Shown here: positions 25,381-34,590 of the stretch, piece after piece | Numbering within the stretch: position 1 is the first letter of the stretch | Layout: each line of letters begins with the position of its first letter | Source of the DNA: Anaerobranca gottschalkii DSM 13577 | GTDB taxonomy: Bacteria; Bacillota; Proteinivoracia; Proteinivoracales; Proteinivoracaceae | NCBI RefSeq assembly: GCF_900111575.1 | Contig: NZ_FOIF01000001.1 | Coordinates: 61,417 to 125,416 of the forward strand | Direction of reading: 5' to 3' | Length of the DNA stretch: 64,000 nt | Made by a program: the position numbers and the translations under genes | The notes under the pieces: model-generated | What the model saw: the letters and a program-made list of their open reading frames with translations, nothing else | Told to the model about the DNA's origin: nothing | The model's database searches: none

Positions 25381-26520
25381 CTACCTAACCATTTGAGTTA
25401 TGTTGCCAGCACCCATGATTATGGCTATGGTCATAAAATACATTATTGATGAAGCCATTACCGCGATAAATAACATAATTAAAGAGTTACCTAAAGTCTC
25501 AATGGTTTTTACAATATTAGTATCACCTAATGGTTGTAAAAGGGCTGCTGTTAACCGATATATAAAAACCATGGCTAAAATCTTTATTAAAGGAAAAATA
25601 GTATAGAGAATAATTATTATCATACCATAAACAGAAATTGCTGATTTTAACACCATCGATGCCCCTGCTACAGTTTCAAAGGCATCGGCAAACAATCCTC
25701 CTACTACGGGAATAAAAACCTTAGCTGCGAATTTACCGGTCTTCATACCTATACCATCAACTACAGCAGAGCCAACCCCTTGGATACCGGTGATTCCTAC
25801 AAAAGTAATTAAGGTAAAACCTAAAATATACATACTAAGATCTCGAAGAAATCCTGCTAATTTATTTAATTTAAAAGAGCTAAAACAATCAACTAAATTA
25901 AGAATGGTTGAGAGAAAAATTAGTGGAAAAACCACTCCTTTAATAATAACTGCCCCTAAATTTACCGAAAGGATTACCAGAGGTTTAAAAAGGGCTACAC
26001 TGGAAACTGAGCCCATCCCCGCCATCAATGTTAATAAAAGGGGAATCACTCCTTTTACTGTAGTAATCATATCATCTATTACCCCATTCCCTAATTCCAA
26101 GGCCATGTAGAAAGTCTTTATAGCTATAGTAAATAACACTAAAAATATTACACCTTGAGCCAATTTAGCAACGGTATGGGCAGAAAAATTACTCTTAAGA
26201 TTTTCCAATAATACCCCTAGTATGGCCAAAATAATTAACTGTCCCATTAGTTTGGTATTTGCAACCACTTCTTTAAACATGAAAGCAACAATATTTCCTA
26301 AAAACTCCTTTAAACTAAAAACAGATGAACCTTCACCCCTAATCATTTCCCTTAAATTTAAAGTAGGTACGTATTTACCAAATTCCTGTTCTAGTTGAAA
26401 ATAAAAGTTTTCTATTTCTGTTAAATCTATATATTCATCCATTCCCCCTTCAGCTAGAGCTACCGGACTAAAAAGAAACATAATTCCACTAATTAAAATT
26501 ATTATTATCCAGTTTTTCAT
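25381..26520 (-). CDS. spoIIIAE: Stage III sporulation protein AE
   Basis: A 379-residue protein with an N-terminal signal sequence (residues 1-23, ending near ALA) and about seven membrane helices in the second two thirds. Family landmarks: LVILSVNLGAVIIKGVVFPL, FIPVVGGLFADAFETVAGASMVLKSA. It forms the polytopic membrane core of the SpoIIIA export-like complex. Length (379) matches the family. Confidence 0.95.
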   Translation of the reverse strand: MKNWIIIILISGIMFLFSPVALAEGGMDEYIDLTEIENFYFQLEQEFGKYVPTLNLREMIRGEGSSVFSLKEFLGNIVAFMFKEVVANTKLMGQLIILAILGVLLENLKSNFSAHTVAKLAQGVIFLVLFTIAIKTFYMALELGNGVIDDMITTVKGVIPLLLTLMAGMGSVSSVALFKPLVILSVNLGAVIIKGVVFPLIFLSTILNLVDCFSSFKLNKLAGFLRDLSMYILGFTLITFVGITGIQGVGSAVVDGIGMKTGKFAAKVFIPVVGGLFADAFETVAGASMVLKSAISVYGMIIIILYTIFPLIKILAMVFIYRLTAALLQPLGDTNIVKTIETLGNSLIMLFIAVMASSIMYFMTIAIIMGAGNITQMVR

Positions 26521-26544
26521 ATCTTTTCCTCCAGCTTTTTAGAC

Positions 26545-26940
26545 TTAGGGTAAAATGGTAATCAAAGTTTTCAAGATAGTGGAAATGATGGGGATTGCTA
26601 AAATTAACATCAAAGTTTTGCCGGCTAGAACTACTTTATTTGCTAAAGCATTTTCATTGGCATCTTGACAAATTTGGGCTCCAAATTCCGTTATGTAAGC
26701 AATACCAATAATCCGTAAGATAGTTCCTAAAAACACTATATTTAAGTTAGCTTGCAATGCCAAATCTTCAAAAATTTTCATAATATAATAAATAGAACTG
26801 GCTAAAGCTAAAAAAATCAGTGCTGCTGCCGCCACCCTTATCTGCATGGCTATTTCAGGTTTTTGTTGCTTAACTATTACAATGAGAACCGTTGCAATAA
26901 TAGCAAAAGCCACAAAGGTCATAATATTCATAGACCTCAA
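26545..26940 (-). CDS. spoIIIAD: Stage III sporulation protein AD
   Basis: A 131-residue protein with three to four membrane helices, containing RIIGIAYITEFGAQICQDANENALANKV (about 86-113), a region typical of SpoIIIAD. It resembles small membrane subunits of secretion systems. Three bases downstream of spoIIIAC. Confidence 0.94.
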   Translation of the reverse strand: MRSMNIMTFVAFAIIATVLIVIVKQQKPEIAMQIRVAAAALIFLALASSIYYIMKIFEDLALQANLNIVFLGTILRIIGIAYITEFGAQICQDANENALANKVVLAGKTLMLILAIPIISTILKTLITILP

Positions 26941-26943
26941 CTC

Positions 26944-27144
26944 CTACATGTTGAATATTGTCCTTATAGTCGTAAAAAGTTCAGCAATCAACTGAATAAC
27001 TAAAAACAGTACTAAAACAACTCCAACTAATGTTAACATCTGACTGTGCTCCTTCTTTTGAGCTTGTTCTAAAACAATACTAAAAATAGCGATTAATATT
27101 CCTAAACCAGCTATCTGAAAAATTAAATTTATATTCAAACCCAT
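26944..27144 (-). CDS. spoIIIAC: Stage III sporulation protein AC
   Basis: A 66-residue protein with two membrane helices (about 6-24 and 36-58) separated by a short basic loop (LEQAQKKEH). Size, layout and place between spoIIIAB and spoIIIAD identify it. Confidence 0.93.
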   Translation of the reverse strand: MGLNINLIFQIAGLGILIAIFSIVLEQAQKKEHSQMLTLVGVVLVLFLVIQLIAELFTTIRTIFNM

Positions 27145-27165
27145 TTTTTACCCCTCCTAATTTTG

Positions 27166-27681
27166 TCATATCAAAACTAAAATTAAAGCTAATCCAGAAA
27201 AGAAACCAAGGTATTTCCACATTTTTTCATTTTTAGCACATAAATCTCTACTTTCCTTTTCCGCCATTTGTAATTGCCTAATTGTTAAATCTAGATGTTT
27301 TTTCTGTTCCATAACACTGCTCCTACCTAAAGTGAATCCCAAATTCTCTAGTATCGCTATATCTTCCCTAGTCAATGAAAAATTTATTTCTTTTAGACAA
27401 TTGCTCCAGTAGATTTCTAACTGTTCCCCTTCCCCTTGTTTTAACTTTTGAGCTACTTTTTCGAAAAATTTTGCTACCGGTTCCTTCATCACTCTACTTA
27501 CCTTTTCCATAACCAACGGTAATGGTGTCAGCCCATAGGTCACTTCAGATTGAAGGATAGCAAGGGCATCTTGGAAATATCTTAATTGGATAGTTCTATT
27601 TTGGAACTCTTGAGCTTTCCTAAATCCATAGCTAGTTGTGGCATATAAGATTAATCCCGATCCTATAATTTTAAACCACAT
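27166..27681 (-). CDS. spoIIIAB: Stage III sporulation protein AB
   Basis: A 171-residue protein related to the F domain of type II secretion proteins. N-terminal hydrophobic segment (about 3-20), helical body with LRYFQDALAILQSEVTYGLTPLP, and a C-terminal helix (about 153-171). Overlaps the 3' end of spoIIIAA by 11 bases, so the two are coupled. Confidence 0.94.
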   Translation of the reverse strand: MWFKIIGSGLILYATTSYGFRKAQEFQNRTIQLRYFQDALAILQSEVTYGLTPLPLVMEKVSRVMKEPVAKFFEKVAQKLKQGEGEQLEIYWSNCLKEINFSLTREDIAILENLGFTLGRSSVMEQKKHLDLTIRQLQMAEKESRDLCAKNEKMWKYLGFFSGLALILVLI

Positions 27682-28600
27682 GATATTTCCCCTCCCAAAT
27701 ACTTCTACCGGTTTCTAGGTCTATAATATCTTCAACAGTCCCCATTCCCCCTTTGTTAGAGAGAATTATCAATCGCTTAAATAAATTTAAATTTAATATT
27801 TCACAAAAATATGGCTTATTTTTTAGATCAAAAAGGTCTTTACCGTGAACTGTAGTTAAAACATTAACCCCTGCTGTTACGGCGTATTCTAAAGCTTCTA
27901 TATCTTCCTTCTTCCCTAACTCATCGGTAGCTAAAATGTGGGGCGACATTGACCTTATTAACATAATCATCCCTTCTTTTTTAGGACAAGAATCTATTAC
28001 ATCTACCCTTTTTCCAATATCTAGCTGAGGGATACCCCTAAAACATCCTGCAATTTCAGATCTCTCATCTACAACCCCTACTTTAAAAGAAAATCTATCA
28101 CTGCTTGATAAAATTCTGACCAAATCCCTTAACAATGTGGTCTTACCACAATTAGGAGGAGATAAGATTATAGTACTCAAAAAACTATTTTCTCTAATTA
28201 GATAGGGTAATACCTTATCACCTATTCCCCTTTGTTGCCTAGCAATCCTTATATTTAAACTGTTTATATCTACTAATGTTTTAACTTTTTCTTTTTCCAC
28301 AACAGCTTTACCACAAATTCCAACCCTGTGTCCCCCGGGAATTGTTAAATATCCATTTTGCAGTTCCTGCTCCACAGAATAATAGGAGTAATTTGTTAAT
28401 AAATAAAATATTTTTTCAATTATCTCTTTATCCACTATAAAATTAGTTGCCACTTCCCTCCCCTGAACAAAAAGGGACAAAGGCTTATTGACCCTAACCC
28501 TAATTTCCTCACAATTAGGGTAGTTTTTGAAAATCGATATAATAACATCTTTAATTTCAAAGGGAAAATAAGGCAAAATTTGGTCAATTATTTTTTCCAT
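27671..28600 (-). CDS. spoIIIAA: Stage III sporulation protein AA (secretion-type ATPase)
   Basis: A 309-residue ATPase related to type II/IV secretion ATPases, thought to power assembly of the feeding channel. Walker A SPPNCGKTTLLRDL (about 147-160), GVVDERSEIAG, and the Walker B/Asp-box region LATDELGKKEDIEAL. First gene of the operon. A CATAATAAT element 53-61 bases upstream of the ATG could be a sigma-E -10, but the matching -35 is weak. Confidence 0.96.
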   Translation of the reverse strand: MEKIIDQILPYFPFEIKDVIISIFKNYPNCEEIRVRVNKPLSLFVQGREVATNFIVDKEIIEKIFYLLTNYSYYSVEQELQNGYLTIPGGHRVGICGKAVVEKEKVKTLVDINSLNIRIARQQRGIGDKVLPYLIRENSFLSTIILSPPNCGKTTLLRDLVRILSSSDRFSFKVGVVDERSEIAGCFRGIPQLDIGKRVDVIDSCPKKEGMIMLIRSMSPHILATDELGKKEDIEALEYAVTAGVNVLTTVHGKDLFDLKNKPYFCEILNLNLFKRLIILSNKGGMGTVEDIIDLETGRSIWEGKYHVV

Positions 28601-28681
28601 TTTAGTCCCTCCTTAAGCTATAGATATTTATAAAAAGGAATTATTATGCCTAACTTTTAAAGTTTTCATTTTCAAAAGGGC

Positions 28682-28729
28682 AAAAAAAAAAAAAAATTAG
28701 CCAGTACCATGAGGTACTGGCTAATTTTT
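28682..28729 (-). terminator. Strong terminator after the zinc-ribbon gene
   Basis: A 17-bp perfect stem (AAAAATTAGCCAGTACC with its complement) around ATGA, followed on the minus strand by 14 T. It separates the zinc-ribbon gene and efp region from spoIIIA. The plus-strand side also has a short T run, so it could act in both directions. Confidence 0.93.
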
Positions 28730-29198
28730 ATAGTTCGTCATCGTCATCACTTTCAGTGCTTTCAAAAAGGACTTTTCCACAATTTGGACAGAGAATTTCT
28801 AATTCTTCATCAGCTAAATCTTCTTCTTCGACATAGGCAACTTCTCCACAATGGGGACATTCTACTTCTACTTCATCATCATCTATTTCTTCAACATCAA
28901 CATCGTCAAGGTCATCTAAATCATCTAAATCCTCATCTGAATAGTGGTCATGATCACAACTACATTCTACTTCCCTTTCAAGGAAATCCTTTTCTAGTTC
29001 AGCTAAATCTTCATCAATTGCTTCAACATAATCTTCTAGTTCAGCTTGGCCTAAATCGATGTCTTCAACAATATCTGCCATATCTTCTAAAACCTCTAAG
29101 ATATGTCTTAAAATTTTACCTTCTGCACTTTTGTCATCGAGATTTAAACCATCTGCTAGACCTTGAATGTAAGCTATTTTTTCTTTAAGTTCTGCCAT
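28728..29198 (-). CDS. CD1247-type N-terminal domain / acidic zinc-ribbon protein
   Basis: A 156-residue, very acidic protein. N-terminal domain (about 1-65, KEKIAYIQGLADGLNLDD then EGKILRHILEVLEDMADIVEDI) recurs in clostridial proteins annotated CD1247 N-terminal domain. A run of Asp/Glu (about 80-112) follows, then a zinc ribbon with two CxxC pairs, ECPHCGE and LCPNCGK. Cytoplasmic. Often beside spoIIIA and efp in Clostridia. No activity known; the zinc ribbon suggests nucleic-acid or protein binding, which is inference. Confidence 0.82.
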   Translation of the reverse strand: MAELKEKIAYIQGLADGLNLDDKSAEGKILRHILEVLEDMADIVEDIDLGQAELEDYVEAIDEDLAELEKDFLEREVECSCDHDHYSDEDLDDLDDLDDVDVEEIDDDEVEVECPHCGEVAYVEEEDLADEELEILCPNCGKVLFESTESDDDDEL

Positions 29199-29250
29199 TT
29201 TACATACCTCCTTTTCTAACTAATATTTAAGATACCCTAAGTTGAAATAA

Positions 29251-29808
29251 TTATGCCCTTTCAATATATGTTTTGGTTCTGGTATCTACTTTTAATTTAT
29301 CTCCCACATTGATAAAGAAAGGAACTTGAATTACAAGACCTGTCTGTAATGTAGCAGGTTTTGAACCTCCTGAGGCAGTATCACCTTTAATTCCCGGTTC
29401 AGTTTCAACAACTTCCAAAACAACAGAGTTTGGAAGCTCTATACCGATTGGTTTTTCTTTATAATATAAAACAGTTATTTCCATATCTTCAATCAAAAAT
29501 TTAACATTTTCATCTAATTGTTGTTTTGTTAAAGTTATTTGCTCATAGTTTTCAGTATCCATAAAAATATAGTCATCACCGGAAGAATATAGATACTGCA
29601 TATTTCTCCTATCGATATGGGCCTTTTCAATTTTTTCTTTTGGGTTAAAGGTTTTTTCAATTACTGCTCCTGTTTCGACGTTTTTAAGCTTTGCCCTAAC
29701 AAAAGCAGCTCCTTTACCTGGCTTAACGTGCTGAAAGTCTACGATTTGTAGTACAGCTCCTTCAAATTCAATTGTTAATCCTGTTTTAAAATCATTTGGT
29801 GAAATCAT
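29251..29808 (-). CDS. efp: Elongation factor P
   Basis: A 185-residue three-domain translation factor that rescues ribosomes stalled on proline runs. The tip loop reads [15 protein letters not shown], with K32 at the site that is modified in some bacteria. The C-terminal end [17 protein letters not shown] is the family signature. ATG start. 18 bases downstream of the M24 peptidase gene, the common order aroQ-pepP-efp. Confidence 0.98.
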   Translation of the reverse strand: MISPNDFKTGLTIEFEGAVLQIVDFQHVKPGKGAAFVRAKLKNVETGAVIEKTFNPKEKIEKAHIDRRNMQYLYSSGDDYIFMDTENYEQITLTKQQLDENVKFLIEDMEITVLYYKEKPIGIELPNSVVLEVVETEPGIKGDTASGGSKPATLQTGLVIQVPFFINVGDKLKVDTRTKTYIERA

Positions 29809-29826
29809 GTCTTTTTCCTCCTTAAA

Positions 29827-30897
29827 CTAGTTTATCTCGATTAATTCTTTTGTAACTTTTGTTAAGTTTCTATTTCCATTTTCAGTAATTACAACTACAT
29901 CTTCAATTCTAACCCCACCAAATTCTGGAATATATATTCCAGGTTCCACTGTAACAACATTTCCAACTTGGAGAATATCTTCAGCTTTAGGGGATAATCT
30001 AGGATTTTCATGGACAACCATTCCGATACCATGTCCTAAACCGTGGCCAAAATTTTCAGTATATCCTTTATTATATATAATATCCCTAGCTAAAGCATCG
30101 GCCTCTTTACCGGAAATACCACTTTTAATTCCTGCTAAAGCAGCTTCTTGAGCTTCTAAAACAGTATAGTAAATTTTCTTTTGTTCATCGGTTGCTTTAC
30201 CTAGCACTACTGTTCTCGTCAAATCTGAACAATAATTGTTGTAGATACAACCAAAATCCATTTTTACAAAATCCCCTTTTTCTAAAACCTTATCGGAAGC
30301 TACTCCATGGGGTAGTGAAGATCGCTGACCAGAAGCTACAATGGTGGTGAAAGCTAAACCTGAAGCCCCTTTCCTTTTCATAAAAAATTCTAGTTCTAAT
30401 GCTACATCTTTTTCTGTAATACCAGGTTTTAAAAAACCTAAAATATGGGCAAAGGCATCTCCGGCAATTTGGATAGCTTTTTCCATGTTAGCAATTTCTT
30501 CTGAATCTTTAACCATCCTTAACCCTTCCACAACAGGCTCTACAGCCTTTAATTCTATCCCTTCAAAGGCTTTTTTATAACTTAAATACCCGGAATATGT
30601 TACATACTCCCGTTCAAAACCTAAAACTTTAACCCCTAATCTCTCCATTTCCTTTAACACATCTTCTAGAGGGTTAAGTCCATGTTGCAAAATAGTAATT
30701 CCAGGTATCATTTCTTTACGAGCCTGTTCTGTATAGCGGAAGTCTGTTAAAAATACATCTTCCCCTTCTGTTACTAATAAATAACCACTACTGCCAGTAA
30801 AACGGGATAAGTAATAACGGTTTTGTGGTTGAGTAATTAGCAAAGCATCTACCCCTATTTCCCTTAGTTTACCCTTTAATTTCTTAATCCTTTCCAT
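29827..30897 (-). CDS. M24 family Xaa-Pro aminopeptidase
   Basis: A 356-residue metallopeptidase that removes N-terminal residues before proline. N-terminal creatinase-like domain (about 1-125), then the pita-bread catalytic domain with metal ligands in MDFGCIYNNYCSDLTRTV, HGLGHGIGM, EPGIYIPEFGGVRIEDV. The ATG at 30897 is chosen because GGAGGGGG lies eight bases upstream. It overlaps aroQ by 14 bases. Cytoplasmic. YqhT-like, and its presence with efp is conserved in Firmicutes. Confidence 0.93.
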   Translation of the reverse strand: MERIKKLKGKLREIGVDALLITQPQNRYYLSRFTGSSGYLLVTEGEDVFLTDFRYTEQARKEMIPGITILQHGLNPLEDVLKEMERLGVKVLGFEREYVTYSGYLSYKKAFEGIELKAVEPVVEGLRMVKDSEEIANMEKAIQIAGDAFAHILGFLKPGITEKDVALELEFFMKRKGASGLAFTTIVASGQRSSLPHGVASDKVLEKGDFVKMDFGCIYNNYCSDLTRTVVLGKATDEQKKIYYTVLEAQEAALAGIKSGISGKEADALARDIIYNKGYTENFGHGLGHGIGMVVHENPRLSPKAEDILQVGNVVTVEPGIYIPEFGGVRIEDVVVITENGNRNLTKVTKELIEIN

Positions 30898-31336
30898 ACT
30901 TTTTTCCCCCTCCAATATTTCTTAGTCCCTCTATAGCTAAAATATAACTAAAAGGACCAAAACCTGTAATCTGTCCCGTCGCATAAGGTGCAACAACAGA
31001 TTTTCTCCTAAATTCTTCCCTACTGTAAATATTTGAAATATGTACTTCAACAACTGGTATATTTATAGCTTCTACAGCATCTCCGATGGCATGGGAATAA
31101 TGGGTATAAGCACCGGGATTTAATACTACACCATGAAATTCTCTCCCAGCCCTGTGAAGTAAATCAATAATTTCTCCTTCACTATTCCTTTGGTGTATCT
31201 CTATTTTAAGACCATTTCTCTCTCCATATTCTAAAATTTCCTTATTGATATAGTCTAACCCTTGATTACCATAAATTTCAGTTTTCCGCTGACCTAATAA
31301 ATTGAGGTTTGGTCCATGAATAACCATAATATCCAT
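30884..31336 (-). CDS. aroQ: Type II 3-dehydroquinate dehydratase
   Basis: A 150-residue enzyme of the shikimate pathway converting 3-dehydroquinate to 3-dehydroshikimate. Start region IMVIHGPNLNLLGQRKTEIYG with the flexible-loop Arg/Tyr, then IHQRNSEGEIIDLLH, NPGAYTHYSHAI and VEVHISNIYSREEFR. The ATG at 31336 fits the family start and has GGGGGA upstream. First gene of the aroQ-peptidase-efp unit behind the promoter at 31369-31397. Confidence 0.96.
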   Translation of the reverse strand: MDIMVIHGPNLNLLGQRKTEIYGNQGLDYINKEILEYGERNGLKIEIHQRNSEGEIIDLLHRAGREFHGVVLNPGAYTHYSHAIGDAVEAINIPVVEVHISNIYSREEFRRKSVVAPYATGQITGFGPFSYILAIEGLRNIGGGKKYGKD

Positions 31337-31368
31337 ATCTATTCCCCCGTGGAAAGTATACACTATCT

Positions 31369-31397
31369 ATTATAATCTTATTGTTAATTTATAGCAA
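31369..31397 (-). promoter_or_regulatory. Sigma-A promoter of aroQ
   Basis: On the minus strand TTGCTA (31392-31397), 17-base spacer, perfect TATAAT (31369-31374). It lies about 33 bases before the aroQ ATG and just after lpd. Confidence 0.78.
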
Positions 31398-31413
31398 TAA
31401 AAACTTTTTAAAA

Positions 31414-32796
31414 TTATTTTCTTTTAGGTACTCCATGGATTATTTCACCATCAATACCGTGACAGGCTTCTGAAAAAGATTCACTAAGGGTAGGGTGAGC
31501 ATGGATGGTATTGTAAATATCTTTAGCCGTTAATCTGTGCTGGACTGCTAAAACCCCTTCGGCAATTAAATCACTGCTATGGGGACCTAAAATATGAACT
31601 CCAATAATTTTATTTTCAGAATCGGCGATAACCTTAACTATACCTTCCCCTTCCCCTTCTGCCAATGCTTTACCGTTGGCAGCGAAATTAAATTTACTCA
31701 CTTTATATTCAATATTCCCTTCTTTACATTGTTCTTCTGTTAAACCTACGCTGGCTAATTCGGGATAAGTAAAGACTACACTGGGTACAGCCCTATAATC
31801 CATAACCCTCTCCATACCGGCTATATTCTCTACTGCAACTATCCCTTCTTGGGAAGCTACATGGGCTAACATGATCCCTCCGGTACAATCCCCTACTGCG
31901 TAAACATCGGGAATATTAGTTTCCATTTTATCATTAGTTAAAATACCACCATTTTCCTTTAGGGTAAGATTTAAATTTTCTAAACCCCTTAAATTTGGCT
32001 TTCTTCCACCAGCCATTAAACATAAATTTACCCTTATTTCTTCTACCCCTTTTTTAGTCCCTACAAATATATTTAAATCATTATCTATTTTTTCTATCTT
32101 TTCCACTTTAGCAGATGTTAAAATATTTACCCCTGCTTTTTTTAAGAAAATATTAAGCCTCCGGACCAGTTCCTCATCAAAGGTGTAAAGGATCCTTGGC
32201 AACATTTCAATCAAAGTCACTTCTACTCCTAAACTGGCGAAAATGCCGGCAAATTCAGTTCCTACCACCCCACCACCTATTATGGCCATTTTTTCAGGTA
32301 ATGTAGTTAATTCTAAAATTTCATCAGAAGTTAAGACCCCTTCTAGATCAGCACCGGGTATTGGTGGAATAAAGGGTTTTGAACCTGTAGCAATAATCAG
32401 TTTTTCACCTTTAATTTCTTCTCCAATTCCTTCTACTAATACTGTATTCTTATCTATTATTTGTCCTTTACCATGATAATAATCTATTTTATTTCCTTTA
32501 ATTAGGGTTTCAATTCCTTTAACTAAGTTTTCAACTATCTGATCTTTTCTTTCCTTTATTTTAGGATAATTTACAGAAAAACCTTGAACATCAAAACCGA
32601 AACTTTCAGCATCTTTAATCAGTTTACCAACATAACTTGAGCGATACAGTGCCTTTGTAGGAATACAACCCCTATTTAAACATGTACCTCCCAAACGGGT
32701 ATCTTCTATTAATGCCACCTTCATACCTAAATGGGCACCTTTAATTGCTGCTACATAGCCACCGGGTCCGCCCCCTATAACTACAAGATTATACAT
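31414..32796 (-). CDS. lpd: Dihydrolipoyl dehydrogenase (glycine cleavage L protein)
   Basis: A 460-residue FAD disulfide oxidoreductase that reoxidises the dihydrolipoyl arm of GcvH. FAD site VVIGGGPGGYVAA (5-17), redox disulfide C39-C44 in GGTCLNRGCIPTKAL, NAD site AIIGGGVVGTEFAG, and catalytic His-Glu in HAHPTLSE near the C-terminus. The ATG at 32796 is preferred over a longer frame because AGGAGG lies upstream and the FAD motif begins there; the extra 64 codons upstream overlap the ligase gene and look non-coding. Last gene of the lipoate/glycine-cleavage cluster. Confidence 0.96.
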   Translation of the reverse strand: MYNLVVIGGGPGGYVAAIKGAHLGMKVALIEDTRLGGTCLNRGCIPTKALYRSSYVGKLIKDAESFGFDVQGFSVNYPKIKERKDQIVENLVKGIETLIKGNKIDYYHGKGQIIDKNTVLVEGIGEEIKGEKLIIATGSKPFIPPIPGADLEGVLTSDEILELTTLPEKMAIIGGGVVGTEFAGIFASLGVEVTLIEMLPRILYTFDEELVRRLNIFLKKAGVNILTSAKVEKIEKIDNDLNIFVGTKKGVEEIRVNLCLMAGGRKPNLRGLENLNLTLKENGGILTNDKMETNIPDVYAVGDCTGGIMLAHVASQEGIVAVENIAGMERVMDYRAVPSVVFTYPELASVGLTEEQCKEGNIEYKVSKFNFAANGKALAEGEGEGIVKVIADSENKIIGVHILGPHSSDLIAEGVLAVQHRLTAKDIYNTIHAHPTLSESFSEACHGIDGEIIHGVPKRK

Positions 32797-32815
32797 AGAA
32801 AAAACCTCCTTAAAA

Positions 32816-33616
32816 TTATTTTTTGAAGTTCCAACTTTCCGTAGAATACTTTTCCCGATAGAGTTTTTCAGCAAGTTCTTTTTCTTCTTCTGTGAGTTCA
32901 CCCCAATAACCTTTTGTACTGAAATTTTCAGCCATTTTTTCTGCCAACACTTCTTTAAGTTCATTAAAATTATAGTTATATCCTTCATTGGATAAGGATG
33001 TAGCTTTCCCTTTCAGTATTTTCTCTACCTTTTCCCTCTGTCCTTCCTTTAAGTTTAATATATTTAAATTTTCTTCTATATCAAAACTAAAGAGTAAAGA
33101 CCCGTGTTGCAGTAAACCATCTTTAATTCTAGTTTGAGCACTGCCGATTATTTTCTTACCATTTAGTACAATTTCATACCAAGAAGGGGTATCAAAACAA
33201 GCTGCAGAATCTACAACTTTCAAGTCTACCCCTTTATCCTGGGTGGTAACTGGAATCCCTAAACTATTTAAACCCGCTAACAGCCCTTTACTTATTTCCC
33301 TATAACTAGTGATAACATCTTTAATTATCAATGGATTCCCTTTACCAGTAATAAAACTGTAAGTCAGTTCATCATTATGAAAAACTGCCCTGCCTCCAGT
33401 TGGTCGACGAACAATTTTATAGCCCCTTTGAGAACAATAGTTTACATTTATTTCCTTCTCTACCTTCTGAAAATATCCGATTGAAACAGTGGGGACATCC
33501 CAACGGTAAAATCTTAAGGTATCAGGACTTTTACCTTCCGCCCGTAATTGTAAAATAGCTTCATCCAACGCCATATTATAATAACCACAACTGATACCGG
33601 TATCTAATAACCTCAT
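32816..33616 (-). CDS. Lipoate-protein ligase / octanoyltransferase family protein (LplA/LipM-like)
   Basis: A 266-residue biotin/lipoate ligase-fold protein: MALDEAILQ (about 17-25), RRPTGGRAVFHNDELTYSF (about 70-88), and a C-terminal IIGSAQTRIKDGLLQHGSLL loop. It attaches lipoate or octanoate to the lipoyl-domain lysine, here most likely GcvH. Free-acid ligase and ACP-dependent transferase cannot be told apart by eye. With the two radical SAM genes upstream it would complete octanoylation followed by sulfur insertion. ATG start, 11 bases after the radical SAM gene. Confidence 0.9.
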   Translation of the reverse strand: MRLLDTGISCGYYNMALDEAILQLRAEGKSPDTLRFYRWDVPTVSIGYFQKVEKEINVNYCSQRGYKIVRRPTGGRAVFHNDELTYSFITGKGNPLIIKDVITSYREISKGLLAGLNSLGIPVTTQDKGVDLKVVDSAACFDTPSWYEIVLNGKKIIGSAQTRIKDGLLQHGSLLFSFDIEENLNILNLKEGQREKVEKILKGKATSLSNEGYNYNFNELKEVLAEKMAENFSTKGYWGELTEEEKELAEKLYREKYSTESWNFKK

Positions 33617-33627
33617 TTTACTCCCCC

Positions 33628-34590
33628 TTAATAAAACTCCCCTAAATTTAGCTCAGATATAGCTTTAACTAACTCTTCTTCTGTTAAAGGCCGTGGATAA
33701 TTATACATAATTTTACCTGGTTTTTCATTGTAATAGGGTCTGTTACAATGTTCACAACCAGAAGTTTGAAAAGCTTTACCATCACCAATAATTTCTAGAA
33801 CCTTTTCTAAATTTTCTCCTATTTTGCTAAACTGACCTTTTTTATCAAATTCTACTTTTAAAGAAATTCCTTCTTTATAACAATAGTTAAAAAGCTGCAC
33901 CCTCCGATAATAGCTTATATCTGGAGGAGAAACCTTTTCCATTGGTGTTCCTTTAATAGGGGTAAAGGCAAAAAGGGCTACAGAAACCTTAGCCTTATGG
34001 ATTTCCCCTAAAAATTCTATCATTTCCTGGGGTGTTTCCCCTAACCCAGCTATGACATGGGTAGAGATCTTGCCGGGAAATTTTTCTGACCCGGTTAGTA
34101 TTAATTCTTTAATTTTATACCAATCCCCTTGTTTTATCTCGGCAAAAATCTTTGGATTAACGGCATCTATGGCTATACTAACTTTATCTGCCCCCGCTGT
34201 TAATAATTTTTCTATATCCTCTAAACTTCTAGCTCCACCGGATATACATAAAGGTAGTGAACTACTTTCCTTGATCTTTTTTATTTTCTCCACAGTTTCC
34301 TCTAATACTCCCCGATACTGGGTAACTTGAAGACATAATCTTTTTAATGGGTGATTTCCTTCAAGGACTTCTTTTAAAGTCTCTAAGGGAAATTCCGGCC
34401 AAGTAACCCGGGAAAGGCGGTGGCTAGGCCCTTGACTTACAGAGCTTTGGGAACAAAAAGCACAGCTTTTTTTACACCTTTGTGGATCCATTAAATATCC
34501 AGTAGTTGGTAATTCATCACACTTTATTTCTTTCAATTTTAATTGGTGGGCAGTTCCTGCAGAAATTCTAATCCAATCCACAACATTCAC
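33628..34590 (-). CDS. Radical SAM protein, candidate subunit of a LipS1/LipS2-type lipoyl synthase
   Basis: A 320-residue radical SAM enzyme. The SAM-cluster motif is CKKSCAFC (C39, C43, C46), followed by a TIM-barrel with SGGARSLEDIEKLL and GLGETPQEMIEFL. Near the C-terminus GCEHCNRPYYNE (C279, C282) could bind an auxiliary cluster. It overlaps the next radical SAM gene by 23 bases. Two radical SAM proteins between a lipoate ligase gene and gcvPB match the two-component lipoyl synthase LipS1/LipS2 described in archaea and some bacteria. No classical lipA is in the window. Which subunit this is cannot be settled here; a biotin-synthase-like role is the main alternative. Confidence 0.75.
   Translation of the reverse strand: MNVVDWIRISAGTAHQLKLKEIKCDELPTTGYLMDPQRCKKSCAFCSQSSVSQGPSHRLSRVTWPEFPLETLKEVLEGNHPLKRLCLQVTQYRGVLEETVEKIKKIKESSSLPLCISGGARSLEDIEKLLTAGADKVSIAIDAVNPKIFAEIKQGDWYKIKELILTGSEKFPGKISTHVIAGLGETPQEMIEFLGEIHKAKVSVALFAFTPIKGTPMEKVSPPDISYYRRVQLFNYCYKEGISLKVEFDKKGQFSKIGENLEKVLEIIGDGKAFQTSGCEHCNRPYYNEKPGKIMYNYPRPLTEEELVKAISELNLGEFY

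Noticed and set aside
28709-29188. Plus-strand open frame rich in His and Leu opposite the zinc-ribbon gene
   Set aside because: It mirrors the acidic Asp/Glu codons of the minus-strand gene, begins inside a terminator and has no ribosome site.
32797-32988. N-terminal extension of lpd by 64 codons
   Set aside because: It overlaps the ligase gene, is Lys-rich and unlike any dehydrogenase; AGGAGG and the FAD motif place the start at 32796.
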